Assembly (NCBI GenBank): GCA_015680685.1
Contig: MNCI01033529.1
Coordinates: forward strand, 855,627-919,626
DNA from: Gnetum montanum
Taxonomy: Eukaryota > Streptophyta > Gnetopsida > Gnetales > Gnetaceae
DNA: 64,000 bases
Direction of reading: 5' to 3'
Under the pieces are notes generated by a model. It had not been told where the DNA came from. It was given only the letters and a program-made list of their open reading frames with translations, and made no database searches. Both the position numbers and the translations under genes were made by a program. Shown here in pieces: positions 33,841 through 46,530 of this stretch (position 1 is its first letter; the number at the start of each line of letters is the position of its first letter).

Positions 33841-36048
33841 AGTAAATTAGTTTGCCTTTGTATCTACATGGACCTCATGATGATGTTGAATAGTGTATTG
33901 ACCTTAATTGCCTAGATCTTGAGCTTGAGAGTCTTCTTGCCCGCATAGCCTCAATAGAGAAGCCTCTAAAATGGCCTGAAAACCTGGTCAAAACACTTGA
34001 CTTAGAGGCAAGTAACATAACTGAAAACTCTTTGATTAAGCTTCCTATCACAACACACAATAGTGAGGAGAAAACCCTTAAACTAAGTTTCTCTCTAGAA
34101 CCTCAATAGGATCAAGACATCACCAAGGTCCTACAAAAAAGCTATATGATATTTGCTTGGTCATATGAAGATATTCCAAGCCTAACCCCATGGTTAGTCT
34201 AGCACAACATCATAATAGATCCTAGCATTACACCAATTAAGAAGAAAGTGCATAAGATTAGACCTAATTTGGCCTTGGTAGTTCATGATGAGATCTCAAA
34301 GCTCTACCAACCTAGTTTTATTAGGGCTATTGACTACACTGAATGGGTGTCCAACATAGTGGTAGTCCCTAAGAAAAATGGGCGTATTCATATCTACATC
34401 GATTTTTGAGATCTAAATAAAGTGAACATCACAAATAACTTCCTTTTGCCTAGTATTGATCAACATATAAATATTATAGCTAAATATGCCTTGTTATCCT
34501 TCATGGATAGATTCTTGGGATATAATCAGATTAGGAACAAGCTAGAGCACTAGTTCAACACTATCTTTATGACCCCTTTGTGGACCTTTTGCTATACTAT
34601 GATGCCTTTAGGCCTTAAGAGTGTTGGAGAAACCTATCAATGAGCCATGATATATATCTTCAATGCTTACATGCTAGGATTACTTAACAATTACATGGAT
34701 GATCTAGCCATTAAGTCCAGAGTGGCCAATAACCATGCTAATGACCTAGATCTTGTGCTTAAATAATACCTTAATTACAAGCTTAGGCTAAATCCCAAGA
34801 AATATGTCTTTAGTATTAAGATTGGTAACATGCTTAGCTTTGTAGTATATGAATCAAGGATACATTTTGACCCTAATAAGGTTAAGGCCATATGAAAATT
34901 AACAATGCCTACCAAACTTAAGGAGCTTTCGGCATTACAAGATAGATTGCAATTTATTTGTAGCTTTATCACTAGGCTTACGGATAAGTTATAGCCTATG
35001 CAACACTTACTTAAGAAATGGATTCACTATGAGTGGAAAACTCAATGCCAAGAGGCCTTTGAAAACCTTAAGCAAGATTTGGCATAATTACTAATAATCT
35101 ATCCTTTGCAAGACAATAAACAATTGTACATCTACCTTGCAATATCCAATGCATCGATTGTCTCTCTACTGTAGTAGAAATGTGATGACAGAGTAGAGAT
35201 GCTTGTATACTACCTTAGTCATGCATTAGTTGCTGACAAGAACTGATATACTAAAATGGAGAAGTATTATCTAGCACTCATGTTCTCATTAAAAAAGTGG
35301 AGAAACTACCTCTTTAAAAACCAAGTCAACATCATTTGCACGGACAACATACTTAGAGCCATAACGATCAACATCTATGAAAGTAGTCATATAGCCTGAT
35401 GGAAAGCCATAACCACATAGTTTGACCTTCATTATGTTCTTCAATCATCAACAAAAGATCAAGCTATAGTGGTACAACTCATAGTTTCACCTATTGATGA
35501 TCAAGCAATCATAGATTCCAAGTTTCTTGATGAACATGTTAACATTGCTAGACAAGTGTCTAAGGGTTATGAGGTGGTCATGCACTTTGATGAAGCTTTA
35601 ACTACCAATGGAGCTAATTCCATTGTCATCATAACATTCCCACCTAGAAAAATCTAACCCTTCACCTATCATTTTTAGTTTCTGTGTACCAACAACATAG
35701 CAAAGTATGAAGATTTGATCAAAGGGATGATGGAAACTCCTAAACTAGAGATTAGGTACTTAATGATCAAAGGTGATTTACAACTCATGGTCAACCAAGT
35801 AACTAAAGTCTATGCATGCAAAGCCAAAAACTTACAACCTTATTGTGACCTAGGGAAGTAATTTTTACAACAATTCATAGGATCATGTATAACCACTATA
35901 AGTCTTTGATGGGTCATAGCTTCATCACCACTAAAATCAAATACTTTACAAAGTGGGTTATTCCCCTAAGGAAGACTACATCTAAAAAAGTTTGCAAATT
36001 CATCATAGCTAACATTGTGGCCCATTTTGGCATACTCATGACCATAAT
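33841..36048 (+). pseudogene. pol: Tat-type pol remnant: RT, RNase H, plant-type RNase H, start of integrase
   Basis: Heavily broken plus-strand pol. The approach to RT reads FAWSYEDIPSLTP (about 34150). RT follows with VSNIVVVPKKNG, FMDRFLGYNQI, TMMPLGLKS and NYMDDLAIKS (34340-34720). Then come Ty3-type RNase H (YYLSHAL...EKYYLALMFSLKKW, 35190-35310) and plant-type RNase H (VVMHFDEALTTNGA, NNIAKYEDLI; 35570-35820). The integrase zinc finger is deleted, joining RNase H to FITTKIKYFTKWVIPLRKTTS of the core. It ends at 36048 where outer Y's LTR begins. gag and protease are not recognisable upstream. Conserved residues identify Tat lineage; no part can be functional. Confidence 0.78.
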
Positions 36049-37921
36049 TGTAGCGACTAAAAACATTAGTGGCTAGAACACCGAGAGGTTTTCGGGTGAA
36101 CAGTTTAACCCTAGATCTATGTGAGGGTCGTGCTAAAGAAAAACAAAAGTGGGATGCCTTGAATAGTCTGGTTGATCAGACAGGGACTTAAGCGGTATAT
36201 CTTAACCTTTCATGAACATTTATTTCGGAAGTGAGACACGTGAAGTAAATTGATGATTGACCAACATAAGGCAGTAAAAATAATGTAAAATAATGATGAT
36301 AGCAAATGAATAACAAAATAAATTTGGATGACAGAATGCACCACCCCAAAGCTTGTATATTTGATCCTTTGCCTTGTTTGAAAAGTGTACAATAGGTTGT
36401 GCAAGACTAGAGAGACACTACTTACACCGAACAGTATGGTCATAGGTCCTCTGCTTGCTACTCTATTTATTGAGATGTCAAAATGCTCAACTCACAAAGG
36501 GATGTTTGGAGCCAACTAGAGAACCCAATGGTAAATATAATTCTTAAAAATGCCAACTATGCTTTCTAAAAGCCAATTGGACCAAAAAAAGCCAATCGTT
36601 TCTACCAACAAGCCAACCAGGAAGCCAACCCCTTGAGCATTGTTTGTTGGGGTATTTATAGGGCCAGGAGCAAGAGAGAAATGTGGTCTAAATGCCATGT
36701 GTCCTAGGACCTACAAGATGCTAACATGCCTGTACTGTGTAGGTATGTGAAGCTGGATATGAACTGTGTTACAATGTGACCATACTGCTAAAATTGCATG
36801 TGTCGAAATCTAATGTGCTAACGATGTAAGCAAAGTGGAGCCTATGCTCTAGGACTATGTCTTCCCTACTCTTACAAGTAGGGTCAAGCATAGGAACAAT
36901 TTTTTGGGAGTTGACCAAGGGGATGCAAAATGGAGTGGAATTGCTAATTTTTCGAAGGAGATGCCAGAGTGAGAAAAATTATTGCCAACAAGTTCTTGAG
37001 CTACCTAAAAATGTCTTGATGCTTCTATGCCAATGTTGCACTACTCACGTTGTTGAATACATTAGTGTAGCATAAGTAGCTACTTGCTACGCTGTGCTAC
37101 GCTACGTAGCATAGCATAGCATAGCCACTGGGCTTGATAGAAATTTGCGTAGGAGCTAAAGAGCATTTTTTTGAGGCTTAGTCATGCTAACAACTGCAAC
37201 TTTTGTCCTTCATGCTGTGAGGCCTTTTGGACTCGTTGAACTCATGTTTGACACACTTTTGCTATTTTTTCATTGCTGCTACACTGTGCTACACTATGTA
37301 GCATAGCATAGCATAGTAGCCAGCATACCTTGCTTCTTTGTTTAATCTACCATTTTCTAGCAAGAAACTTTGCTCAAGGCTTGAGGGCTAAGTAGGGCAA
37401 CAAGTTTTGGAGGCTAAAGTGTTGGTAAGTGCAATTTTCTTATTGGAATCATTTGGCAATATGGGCCTTTCTAATTTTCCTTTTCTATGTTGTGCTATGC
37501 TACATAACATAGCATAGCATAACACCTTGTGTTGACTAAATCCTAACTTGTCTTTCAATCATTCTATCACTTCGCATTTGGACACTTGAGTAGCTATCTT
37601 TCAAGGCTTGCTACGTTGCATAGTGTAGCAGGCTTATTCACTAGAAAACTTGCTAAACTATTTTGCTCATACCTAACACTTTTGACAACTCCTAGCATAG
37701 TCTCTAGGTAGACTATCAGCTAAGTCAATTATCTATTTGGGTAGGCCAGAGAGTCCAATGAGCCTATCAGCAATGGAGATAGAAAACCTCCCAGACTAGA
37801 CAGTCTATCCTTAGTGTCTACACTTTCTTGTCGAACCATCATGATGCTGCACTTGTGGAAGTCCTTGCCCAAATTCCAAGACTATTGAAACCTAAGGGTC
37901 ATAAAATTTTATGCTATTTCA
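36049..37921 (-). repeat. 3' LTR of outer Y (1873 bp)
   Basis: Plus-strand edges TGTAGCGAC...GCTATTTCA correspond to TGTAACGAC...GGTGTTTCA of the Z LTRs. It is followed by the polypurine tract at 37922. It is 620 bp longer than the Z LTRs. Inside are several palindromic clusters built from GCTACG/CGTAGC and GCATAGCATA (37076-37125, 37278-37325, 37487-37525, 37605-37640). TATA on the minus strand: CCTATAAATACC near 36650. Confidence 0.78.
36648..36664 (-). promoter_or_regulatory. TATA box of outer Y LTR
   Basis: Minus strand GGCCCTATAAATACCCC, matching the position of TATA boxes in the Z LTRs. Confidence 0.55.
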
Positions 37922-39710
37922 TTGGCCCCTCTTTGTCGACGTTTTGAGGATCTACCTAATAGACATCAACAAAAAATACGAAACACCATGAAAGTTAAGA
38001 CATCAACATTGCTCTTCGGTGGTTGCTTAGATGTCGCTTTGATATGCTTGGGAGTATCAATATAGTTGTGTAGGAAAAAGGAGGAAAAGGATGGATTTGA
38101 GGGGACTGGTTTAGGAAAAATAAAGATGAAATGTAGCATGGTCCCTCATCGAAGTGCTTGTGAGGAAGTCAATGCACATGGACATCTTTCTTTTGCTGGC
38201 TTCTGACCTCTTGTCAGAATGCTTGAAGAGGGTCATTGTGAAATAGCTGGTGTATCATTTGTTTTTGGCACATGCTCTCTTTCCTTTTTCTTTGAATTTA
38301 TTTTTTTTATGCTTTTGTGATTTTCTTTTGCTATTTAGCCATGTTCATTTGCAAAAAACCTTGTTGTTGCAGGATAGTTGTTTCCTCCCCAAGATGAGCT
38401 GTGTTACATCCATGTGGAGCTTTGACCTACCTATAGATGCTTCCCATGCAGTGAGCTATGTTATGCACGTCATGGACTTTGCGATTGAGCATATGGGAGG
38501 GCTTTACATGCACCATGAAATCTTGTAAAAGGGATGAGAAAAGGGAAACTACGGGTGTGCGAAATGAGGTGACAAAGGTTAAGAGGAAGGACAGGATGTG
38601 CACTCCCAAGTAGCTAAGCTAGTTAGAGTGGTCACCTCGGAATGTTGTAGCATCCCGTCCTCTTGGCAAAATGCATCCTTGACCGACACCATCTTGGCCC
38701 ATATCATGTAAGCATAATAGAATGTAGACCAGAGAAATGTAATCATGAAATGTAGTTAGGAAAATTTCTTACTTGCTTTAGACACCTTTGAAGTGACGGG
38801 AACTATTGCTAAGGCATGTGATTTCTAAAGCAAGAAGGCCAGCAGCAGTTCTAGTAGTGGAAGACTAAAGGGGCTAGTACCAAGAAGGCTAGGAGTTGCA
38901 GTGATGCAAGTGCTCAGGAGTCCCTGCCCAAGGCAAACATCATGCAATTCAACTGTAAGTAGAGAGGCCTAATAACTAAATGTCTATTGAACCTAGATGA
39001 TGGTGGGGTCTGGGGGATAGTGACTTTGTGGCTAGGCCAGAATAGTGTTGGGACTCTAGTAGTAGGTGCTAACAATAGAAGCTATTGCCAAGGCGATAGG
39101 CTATGATAGCGGTAGCTCTGAAAGGTTAGCAAGATGTCAAAAGACATCTCGGGAGGATCAGAAAGATGCTAGGGGAAGTGGCATTGCATCTGTTCCAGAG
39201 GATGTTCTTTTTTCATCGTGAACTACATTCTAGAACTTCAACATCCCACCCCATGTCAGCACTATGCATGCTCACTTATTTGAGTGGTGGTGGATGCAAG
39301 TTGGAAGCGTTGTGCTATGAACCTAGTTTAAGGTCCTAGTAGACCATCTAATGTATTGGTTTAAGGTCCCAAAAAACTGTTGTGCTAGTTTAAGGTCCTA
39401 TAAAATTGCAATGCTCTAGTTTAAGGTCCTAGCAAACCATTGTACTAGTTTAAGCTCCTAGTAGGATGCTATGCTAGTTTATCATTATAGCGGATGATGG
39501 ATGGGCTAGTTTAAGGTCGTGGCAGACTATCGGTGCCATTTTTACATCATAGTGGATAGTCTGTGCTAGTTTATAGTCATGATGGACTATCTATGCCAAT
39601 TTATAATCATAGTAGACTATCTGTGCTAGTTTATAGTCATAGCAGACTATCTTTGGCAGCTTATAGTCATAGTGGACTATCTGTGCCAGTTTAATAGTCA
39701 TAGCCAACTA
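37922..39710 (-). other. Outer Y polypurine tract and 3' untranslated region
   Basis: Minus strand GACAAAGAGGGGCCAA at 37922-37937 is the polypurine tract. The region to 39290 is the reversed homologue of Y' 7156-7983 plus 26960-27517 and includes the uninterrupted X2 target site (CATATGGGAGGG, 38490-38501). From about 39290 to 39710 it is the tandem array of TAAACTAGC-type units in reverse. No coding frame is convincing. Confidence 0.65.
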
Positions 39711-40194
39711 TTAGACATAGTATGACTTAAGGTACAAATGATTCACTAGATTTGCAAACTCCTTGCCATCCATATTTGCCAGCTTGAAGGCTCCACTCTC
39801 ATAGGCTTTTGTGACTATGAATGGACCATCCCAATTTGCTGAAAACTTGTTTGGATGCTCATGGATAGCTTTGAGGACTAGGTCCCCCTTTTCGATTGGT
39901 TGTTGATTTGGGTTAAATTGATGCTTTTGCCGCTACTTGTCTTGATACCATTCGATGTGACCCAGCATCTGTGCATGCTCTTCCTCTAGGGAGTCAAGGT
40001 CTATGATCCTTGACTCATTGTTTTGAGCTTCATTCATGAAGCTTGGAAGGATTATCCGTTGTAATGGTACCTGCAATTCAAGAGGTAACACTAATTTAGA
40101 TCCGTAAGCTAGGCTATAGGGAGTCTTACCTATAGCCATTCTGCATGTCGTCCAGTAGGCCCACAGCATGTAGAGTATTTGTTCATGCCATCAC
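39711..40194 (-). pseudogene. int: Outer Y integrase, C-terminal part
   Basis: The minus strand reads from the Z junction through LWAYWTTCRMAIGKTPYSLAYGS, then the C-terminal domain (PLQRIILPSF, DSLEEEHAQMLGHIEWYQ). The stop is at 39711-39713, just before the tandem repeats. The first half of the gene continues at 56897 on the far side of Z. The junction bases ATCAC (40190-40194) pair with ATCGC (56897-56901) as Z's target duplication. Confidence 0.82.
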
Positions 40195-41445
40195 TGTAAC
40201 GACGGAAAACATTAGTTGCTGGAAACACTGAGGGAATTTCTGTGTACACAGTTTTAACCCTGGATCCATGTGAGGGCCGTGCTAGGAAAAATGAATCTGA
40301 GGTGCCCTGAACAATCTTGTCGATCAGAAAGAGACTTACTAAATTAATAAATTTATGAATGATCATATAATGAGATAATTATTTGATATAAAATATACTA
40401 TCGATTTAAGAGAAAATGAGATCTGCTCTAAGATCGGATCTCGAAAATGATGAAGGTAGTGTAAATTATGTAAAATGTTCATGAAATTCAATGTAAACAA
40501 GATGTAATGAATTGAATTTGGAGCATGTACAACCCCGAGATTTGGAATCTCCTTTATAGATAAATGTGATGAATACAATTGGATTTACAATAAAACTTGG
40601 GTTTGGATGAAGTGTCTGCTATAAACAAGAAGCTAATCAGAGATAAAACAAGCAAAGGCCAATCTACCTTGTTCTAGCCAATCTGGATGCAAGGGAGTCA
40701 GACTCAAAGCAAAGTGTCTGCTAACCTGAAGTCTCTAGTCGAACGCTCCTATCGGTCATCATCGATGCTCTTTTATTACCCACTCTTTTTCGTCGTCTCA
40801 CTAGTCTTTGCCAAGAGATATTGTCAAAAAATTTCCAATAACTACCAACCCTTTGAGAATTGTCTACTAGGGTATTTATAAGATTAGGGTTAGGAGAAGA
40901 ATGCAGTTTAGATGACGAGTGTCCTGGGCCCACAAAATATTGTTGACCTGATGTACTGTAGCTAAATTTTGTAATGCTACACTGTGCTACACTCTGAAGC
41001 ATAGTATAGCGTAACCACCCTTCAAGGAGATAGTTTATTTGACCTTGTCTCTTGCATTGAATAAACCATCCTGCAACTAAGCTATGATATGCTAGGAAGT
41101 GTATCGTGGTGTAATGATTGCCATTGTCTGACTTTTGTAACCTTTGTTGTTGCGGATAAGTCAACTGCACTACTTGCATTATGCTGCATTATGCTATGTA
41201 GCGTAACATGGTGTAGTATAATAAAAGTTAAGATTTTCAATCATGGCAAGCTTGCAGAATTGAAGTGTTGTTGTTGTGCATCCCTTGTTTCTATTCGGTC
41301 CTCCTAAAGTCTGCTACAATGAGTTGCATAACAGGCCCTTAGCCAAAAAAAGAAAACTTGCTGAAATGTGCCACTTGTGGAAATCCTTGTCCAAACTTCG
41401 AGACCTCGCTGAATCATTGAGGTCTCAAACATTCACGGTGTTTCA
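40195..41445 (-). repeat. 3' LTR of Z (1251 bp)
   Basis: Edges TGTAACGACGG and CGGTGTTTCA. It aligns with 55646-56896 throughout. It contains GCTAC/GTAGC palindromic clusters near 40970-41010 and 41180-41220 and a minus-strand TATA (TTATAAATACC) near 40868-40882. Confidence 0.88.
40868..40882 (-). promoter_or_regulatory. TATA box of Z 3' LTR
   Basis: Minus strand CTTATAAATACCCT, the same as in the 5' LTR (56318-56333). Confidence 0.6.
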
Positions 41446-41464
41446 ATGGCCCCTCTTTGTTGAC
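41446..41464 (-). other. Polypurine tract of Z
   Basis: Minus strand CAACAAAGAGGGGCCAT directly before the LTR start TGAAACACC. It is shared with outer Y and Y'. Confidence 0.75.
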
Positions 41465-42716
41465 ATTTTGAGGGCTTGCCCAAGAGACATCGACAAAGAA
41501 TACGAAACACCACAGAGGTAAAGACGCCAATACCATTCATCAGCTGCTACTCGGATGTTGTACACTCACATTCTATACAAATAGAAGAATAGGGGTGGCT
41601 GTAAGGACAGGGGAAGGAAAAAGTAAGATAAGATGTCTAGTGGAGGGAAAGGCAGGGTCTACACTCCTAAGTAGTCAAGCTAGTCTAAGCAGCCACTTCA
41701 GAATGCTGTGACGCCTCTCCTTCCTAGTAAATGCACCTTTGAATAATGCTATTGTAGCAAGTAACCTGAAAAATGTAACAAAGAACAGAGAACAAAAGCA
41801 ATCATCCTAATCACTAGGGAGGTTGTTGAAACAAGTGCCATATGAAGCAAAAAGCAGAGCGCAAGCCATCGAGAAGGAACCGTAGCAAGAGGCACTAGCC
41901 CCTTTCTTGACACCGTGGTTCAAGAATTCGCTATCGATAGCTAGATTCATCTTATCTAACTAGCTAGGAAAAGAACTAGTCAAATGAATCTGCTAAGCCA
42001 AGGTTTGATGGCGATGACAACTGGAGGCAACCAAGGCTATGGGTAACCATAGTTTCCATGGAGCTCCACATGCCAAAGCTGATCCTAGGAGTTGCAACTA
42101 CAGAGTAGTCGTCATAGCGGCATCTTCAAGAGGTCAGTAGTATGTCTTTTGGCATATCTGAGGAATTAGTAGGATGCTAGGAGGGTAGTCACATTGTGTC
42201 TATTCCAACGCCCTACCCATTTTGTTTATTAGGGATGTTGTGCAAGAATGATCAGGCCCTCTTACTTTGTGGATAATCTGTTGGTAGCTTCCAGTTTTAA
42301 GTCTTGGTGGACTGTTCTTTTTGGTTTTAAGTCCTAGTAGACCATGGTCCCAATTTAAGTCTAGGCAGATTGAAGTGTGCTAGTTTTATGTCATAGCAGA
42401 TGGCATAAGAACTAGTTTATGATCCTAGCAGGCTATGCTATGGTTGTCAGTTTTGTGTTGTGACCCAAGGATAAGTTTGTGCTCATTTAACATCTCAGCA
42501 AACGAATTCTTACCTTGCCAGTTTCATGTTAGTGGCGAACAGTCAAAAACTTTTCCAGTTTAGCATCATGGCTGATGGTCAAAAAATTTTCCAATTTAGT
42601 GTCATGGTGGACACGTGCAAGAAATGGTAGTTTTATGTCGTAGAGAACGTATACAACACTACTAGTTTTATGTCATAGCAAACATTTGTTACCTCGCATT
42701 TAATCTAAGTTGACTT
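41465..42716 (-). other. Z 3' untranslated region with tandem repeats
   Basis: 41465-42270 has no recognised gene. 42280-42710 is the reversed array of TAAACTAG/CTATGAC units next to the integrase stop, equivalent to 6710-7155. Confidence 0.65.
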
Positions 42717-43610
42717 CTAGATGTGGTACTGCTTTAGGTAAATATGATTCACCAGGTTTGGAAGTTTGTTACCATTGATGTTTGCTAGCTTAAATGCTCC
42801 GTTGCCATATGCCTTAATGACCAGGAAAGGGCCTTCCCAACTTGTAGAGAATTTTCTCACTGGTTCACAAACAACTATAAGAACCAAGTCTCCTTTCTTG
42901 AGTGGTTGTTGATGTAGGTTATGATGATGCTTTTTTTTTTTCCTGTCTTGATATTTTTTGATGTTGTCGAGCATCTGGATATTCTTCTCCTCTATTGAGT
43001 CTAGATTCACAATTCTATAATTGTTGTGGTGAGTCTCATTTATAACCATGGAGAGGACCATCCATAGTGAGGGAACCTGTAATTCAAGGGGCAACACTGC
43101 TTCAGATCCATAGACTAGGCTGTAGGGTGTCCTACCGGTAGCTGTTCTGCATGTCATACGATAGGCCCATAGCACATAGAGGATTTTTTCATGCCATAAT
43201 TTTTTGTTGCTAGTGAGAATATTTTTGAGAAAATTGATAACCACCTTGTTTATTGCTTCTTCTTCACCATTTTCTTGTGAGTAATAAGGTGAGCAAAAAT
43301 ATTGCTTAATACCAAGATTATTACAGAAAGATTTGGTTTCAGTACTACTAAATTGTGGCCCATTGTCGGTCACAATAGTCATGGAAAGCCCAAACCTGGT
43401 TACTATATTGTCCAAGATAAAATGGAAAATATGTTGAGATGTACTCTTTAGTAGGGGAATAGCCTCGACCCACTTCATGAAGTACTCAATGATGATGATA
43501 ATGAATCCTTGTCCTGCAGAAGACTTAGGCGTGATGAAGCCTATGATGTCTAGTCCCCATTGTTGGAATGGCCAAGTGATCTGTGTAGTATTCAATTTAG
43601 TTGGTGACAC
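42717..43610 (-). pseudogene. int: Z integrase core and C-terminal domain
   Basis: 297-codon open frame, the best preserved integrase here. It shows WGLDIIGFI (first Asp), IVTDNGPQFSS (second Asp) and SPYYSQENGEEEAINKV (Glu), so the catalytic triad looks intact. Then come YRMTCRTATGRTPYSLVYGSE and a C-terminal domain ending KLPNLVNHIYLKQYHI. It is cut from its zinc finger by stops between 43620 and 43671, so the protein could not be made whole. Integrase joins element cDNA to host DNA. Confidence 0.88.
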
Positions 43611-43670
43611 GTGTATCAGATTTGTGTAACGTTGGCATGTGTCACATGTCTAAACCTTGGTAAGGCAGTC

Positions 43671-44021
43671 TCATTCCATGTATAGCCAGTAATACCCTAA
43701 GCATCTAATTTTAGTAGCCATAGCTCGTGGGGCTATGTGTCCTCCACATAGTCCTTCATGGACTTTGCTAACTATCCTTTGTGCTTGGTCGTTATAAATG
43801 TAGGTTAGCAATACCCCATCAAAAGAGCGTCTACATAGAGTATTGTCTCTGATGATGATGTATTTCTTGGCAAATTTTTGGATTGTGTCTTTTTGTGCAA
43901 GTGTTAACTTGTGTAGTGGTTCACCATGCAGAAGGTAGATTTTAATGTTGTCGTACCATTCTAACATTCCTCCCATACTTAGAGAAGAGATTTGCGCCAC
44001 TTGAATGATAGGGTTATACAT
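43671..44021 (-). pseudogene. pol: Z linker and integrase zinc-finger start
   Basis: Frame of 116 codons: MEWYDNIKIYLLHGEP-type linker, then RRSFDGVLLTYI and the zinc-finger His pair (VHEGLCGGHIAPRAMATKIRCLGYYW). The Cys pair (CDTCQ) lies just past a stop at 43670. Confidence 0.8.
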
Positions 44022-44179
44022 TCCATCATTAAAGTGGTCAAGATGGCAAACAAATGTGGTGGCATGTTTAAAGCTAGTGTAGCTAGTGCATCAACTACAG
44101 TGTTCTCACTACGCGGCACATGTTCAATGTCAGTCATTGTAAATTATCTTAGAAGATCTTTAGCCATATCGCAGTAGGG

Positions 44180-44443
44180 CTATAGATGCACAACTTTGTA
44201 GGTGTAGACTCCTATGATTTGATTGAAAATAAGCATCAAATTACCTTGGATTGCTAAATGTTGGACGTTGAGATCTCTGGCTGCTAATAATCCCCTAAGG
44301 AGCCCCTTGTATTTTTCCACATTGTTCGTACAAAGAAATGTTAGGTAGTAAGCCAGTGGGGAAACATCCTTAGGGGAAAGTGTAATGACGGTGGTGGCAT
44401 TGCCACATATAGTAGTTGAAGCTTCATTGAAGTATAACATCAC
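44180..44443 (-). pseudogene. Z plant-type RNase H
   Basis: 87-codon frame with the RNase H fold of plant reverse-transcriptase-like proteins: MLYFNEASTT (the first catalytic Asp is Asn), FLCTNNVEKYKGLLRGLLAA (Glu is Lys) and LAIQGNLMLIFNQIIGVYTYK (Asp is Asn). All three visible catalytic acids are lost. Position after the Ty3-type RNase H is the normal Tat order, in contrast to X2. Confidence 0.82.
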
Positions 44444-44659
44444 TTCAAGGCCTATTGATACAGAGCTTAAACTTTGTACATGTTCATCAGGAAACTCTGG
44501 ATCTATCGTAGCTTGATCATTAATAGGTGATATTACAAGTTGATCGGCTATTGCTTGGCCTTTTGTGGAAGATTGGTCAATATAGTGTAAGTCAAATTCT
44601 ATTGTGATGGCTTTCTAGTGGGCTATCCTACTGCTCTCGTATAAATTGTTTGTAATGGC

Positions 44660-44929
44660 TCATAGAATGTTGTTCTTGAAAATTTTGTTAACTTGGCTAT
44701 GGAAAAGATAGTGTCTACATTTTTTGAGCACAAACACCAATGTCAAACACTTACGCTCTACTTCATTGTACCTCGTTTTGTATGAAAATAAAGCATGACT
44801 TAGGTAATAAATAGGGATTTCCAACCCATCATCCCTCTTTTGGTACAACAACATAGCTATAGACACATCTGAGCTTGCCAAATAGATGTAGAAAGGCTGA
44901 TCCCTTTGTGGTGGAAAAACCGTTGGCAA
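44660..44929 (-). pseudogene. Z Ty3-type RNase H
   Basis: 89-codon frame with FYIYLASSDVSIAMLLYQKRD (the YTDAS motif is YLASS), YYLSHALFSYKTRYNEVERKCLTLVFVLKKCRHYLF. A degenerate first RNase H domain, following RT after a gap with stops. Confidence 0.8.
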
Positions 44930-45036
44930 GTGTAGTAGCTATTTCTTTAGGTTGTCAAATGCACACTGGCAGTTCTTGGTCCATTTGAAGTTAACACCTT
45001 TCTTGAGAAGATGTTTCATAGGATGTAATTTGTTCA

Positions 45037-45960
45037 TTAACTTTGAGATGAACCTCCTGATAAACTATAACCTACCCTACAACCCCGTAGTTCTTTAAGG
45101 TTTGTAGGTGGTGCTAGGTTAACGATGGCCTTAACCTTGTCGAGGTCAACTTGTATGCCAGCCTCCGATACCACAAACCCCAACATGCATCTGTTCTTGA
45201 CTCCGAATACATATTTTTTTGGGTTGAGCCATACGTCGTGCCTGAGACATTGTTTGAGGATCAACTCTAGGTCCTATGGGTGATTTTCCAACTTCTTATA
45301 TTTAACAGCTATGTCATCTACGTAGTTATTTAATTTCTCCAAGAGGTAATCACTAAAGATATACATCATGGCATGTTGATAAGTTGCTCCAGCATTTTTT
45401 AGCCTAAAGGGCATCATGGTATAATAGTAAGTTCCCCAGGGAATCATGAAAGTTATAGTCAATTGATGTTCTAGGTTGATATGAATTTGATTATACCTTG
45501 AAAACCAATCCATGAAGGATAGTAACGCATGGCCAGCTATTGTATCGATAAGTTGGTCAATACTTAGTAATGGGAAATTATCTTTAATCATTTCCTTGTT
45601 TAGATTTTGGAAGTCTATACAGATGCGTATTCCTCTCATTTTCTTAGAAACAACAACAATGTTCGATACCCAATATGAATAATCAACCACATGGATTAAA
45701 CAAGCTTGATATAGCTTAGAGATTTCATCATGCATTGCCAATGCTATTTTGGGCTTAATCTTCCGTGCTTTCTATCTAACCACTTTGATACTTGAGTCTA
45801 ACATGATGTTGTGCTATATTAGTCACGGGTCTAAACCCAGCATGTCTTTGTACGACCACACGAACACTGCAATGTTATCTTGGATCACTCGAGATATGTT
45901 TTTCTGCATTTGTTGGTCAAGGAGAAAACTAACTTCAGAGTTTTTCTTTCTTCTTTGTGT
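45037..45960 (-). pseudogene. pol: Z reverse transcriptase
   Basis: Broken frame in three parts. The approach (45960-45745) reads FVWSYKDMLGLDP with stops. Fingers and palm (45741-45274) show IRICIDFQNLN, FMDWFSRYNQI, MMPFRLKNAGATYQHAM and NNYVDDIAVKYK, with the YVDD catalytic pair kept. The thumb (45264-45037) shows WLNPKKYVFGVK, GCMLGF-like and DLDKVKAIVNLAPPTNLKELR. FSGYNQ has become FSRYNQ. Copies element RNA into DNA. The parts are separated by a stop and frameshift near 45270. Confidence 0.85.
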
Positions 45961-46259
45961 GTAACCATAGTTACTTTAGTGAGGGAATCCTAGGTTACAT
46001 CACCAGCCTCTAGGTCTAGCATTCGGACCAAATGTTCTAGCCAATCTGGGGATACTTCTGAAGCTGCTATGGTTATGTCATAGGAGAGGGTGTCAGTTCC
46101 TATCATTGCAAGATTACTCTATCTAAAATTTTCCCCATATGGGCCTATTAGCGCTAGAGGTGTAAGTAAAGCTTCGTCCATTTGCGAACTAACTTGCAAA
46201 ACCGCCAAGAATGGAAGTTGTTACATTGTTTTTTTTTCTCAATCTGGCGAAACAATAGA

Positions 46260-46530
46260 AGGTTTTTAGAGGTGCATGTTAAAGAGGCTGCCAGTTTAAG
46301 GTCTTAGTGGATCATTAAAATATGCATAGTTTGTAAGAAAATAGCAAGCCAGGTTTCCTAGGTATTAGCATAAGGTTTATGTGAACTATGATGAAAGGTA
46401 CAACGTGGTGTGTCTAGCATGAGAAAATAGATAATTTAAGATTTTTTATAGAACGTAGTTAATGTGACCAGATTATGAGACGATAAGCTATGTGTTAGTT
46501 TAGGGTCTTTTTGGATTGTCATCAATGCAA
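46260..46530 (-). repeat. Tandem-motif spacer between RT and antisense gene of Z
   Basis: Several decayed units of the GTTTAAGGTC(T/C)TAGTGGATCAT type, the reverse of the CTATGAC.TAAACTAG motif. A matching block on the other side of the antisense gene lies at 51370-51530. Confidence 0.5.
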
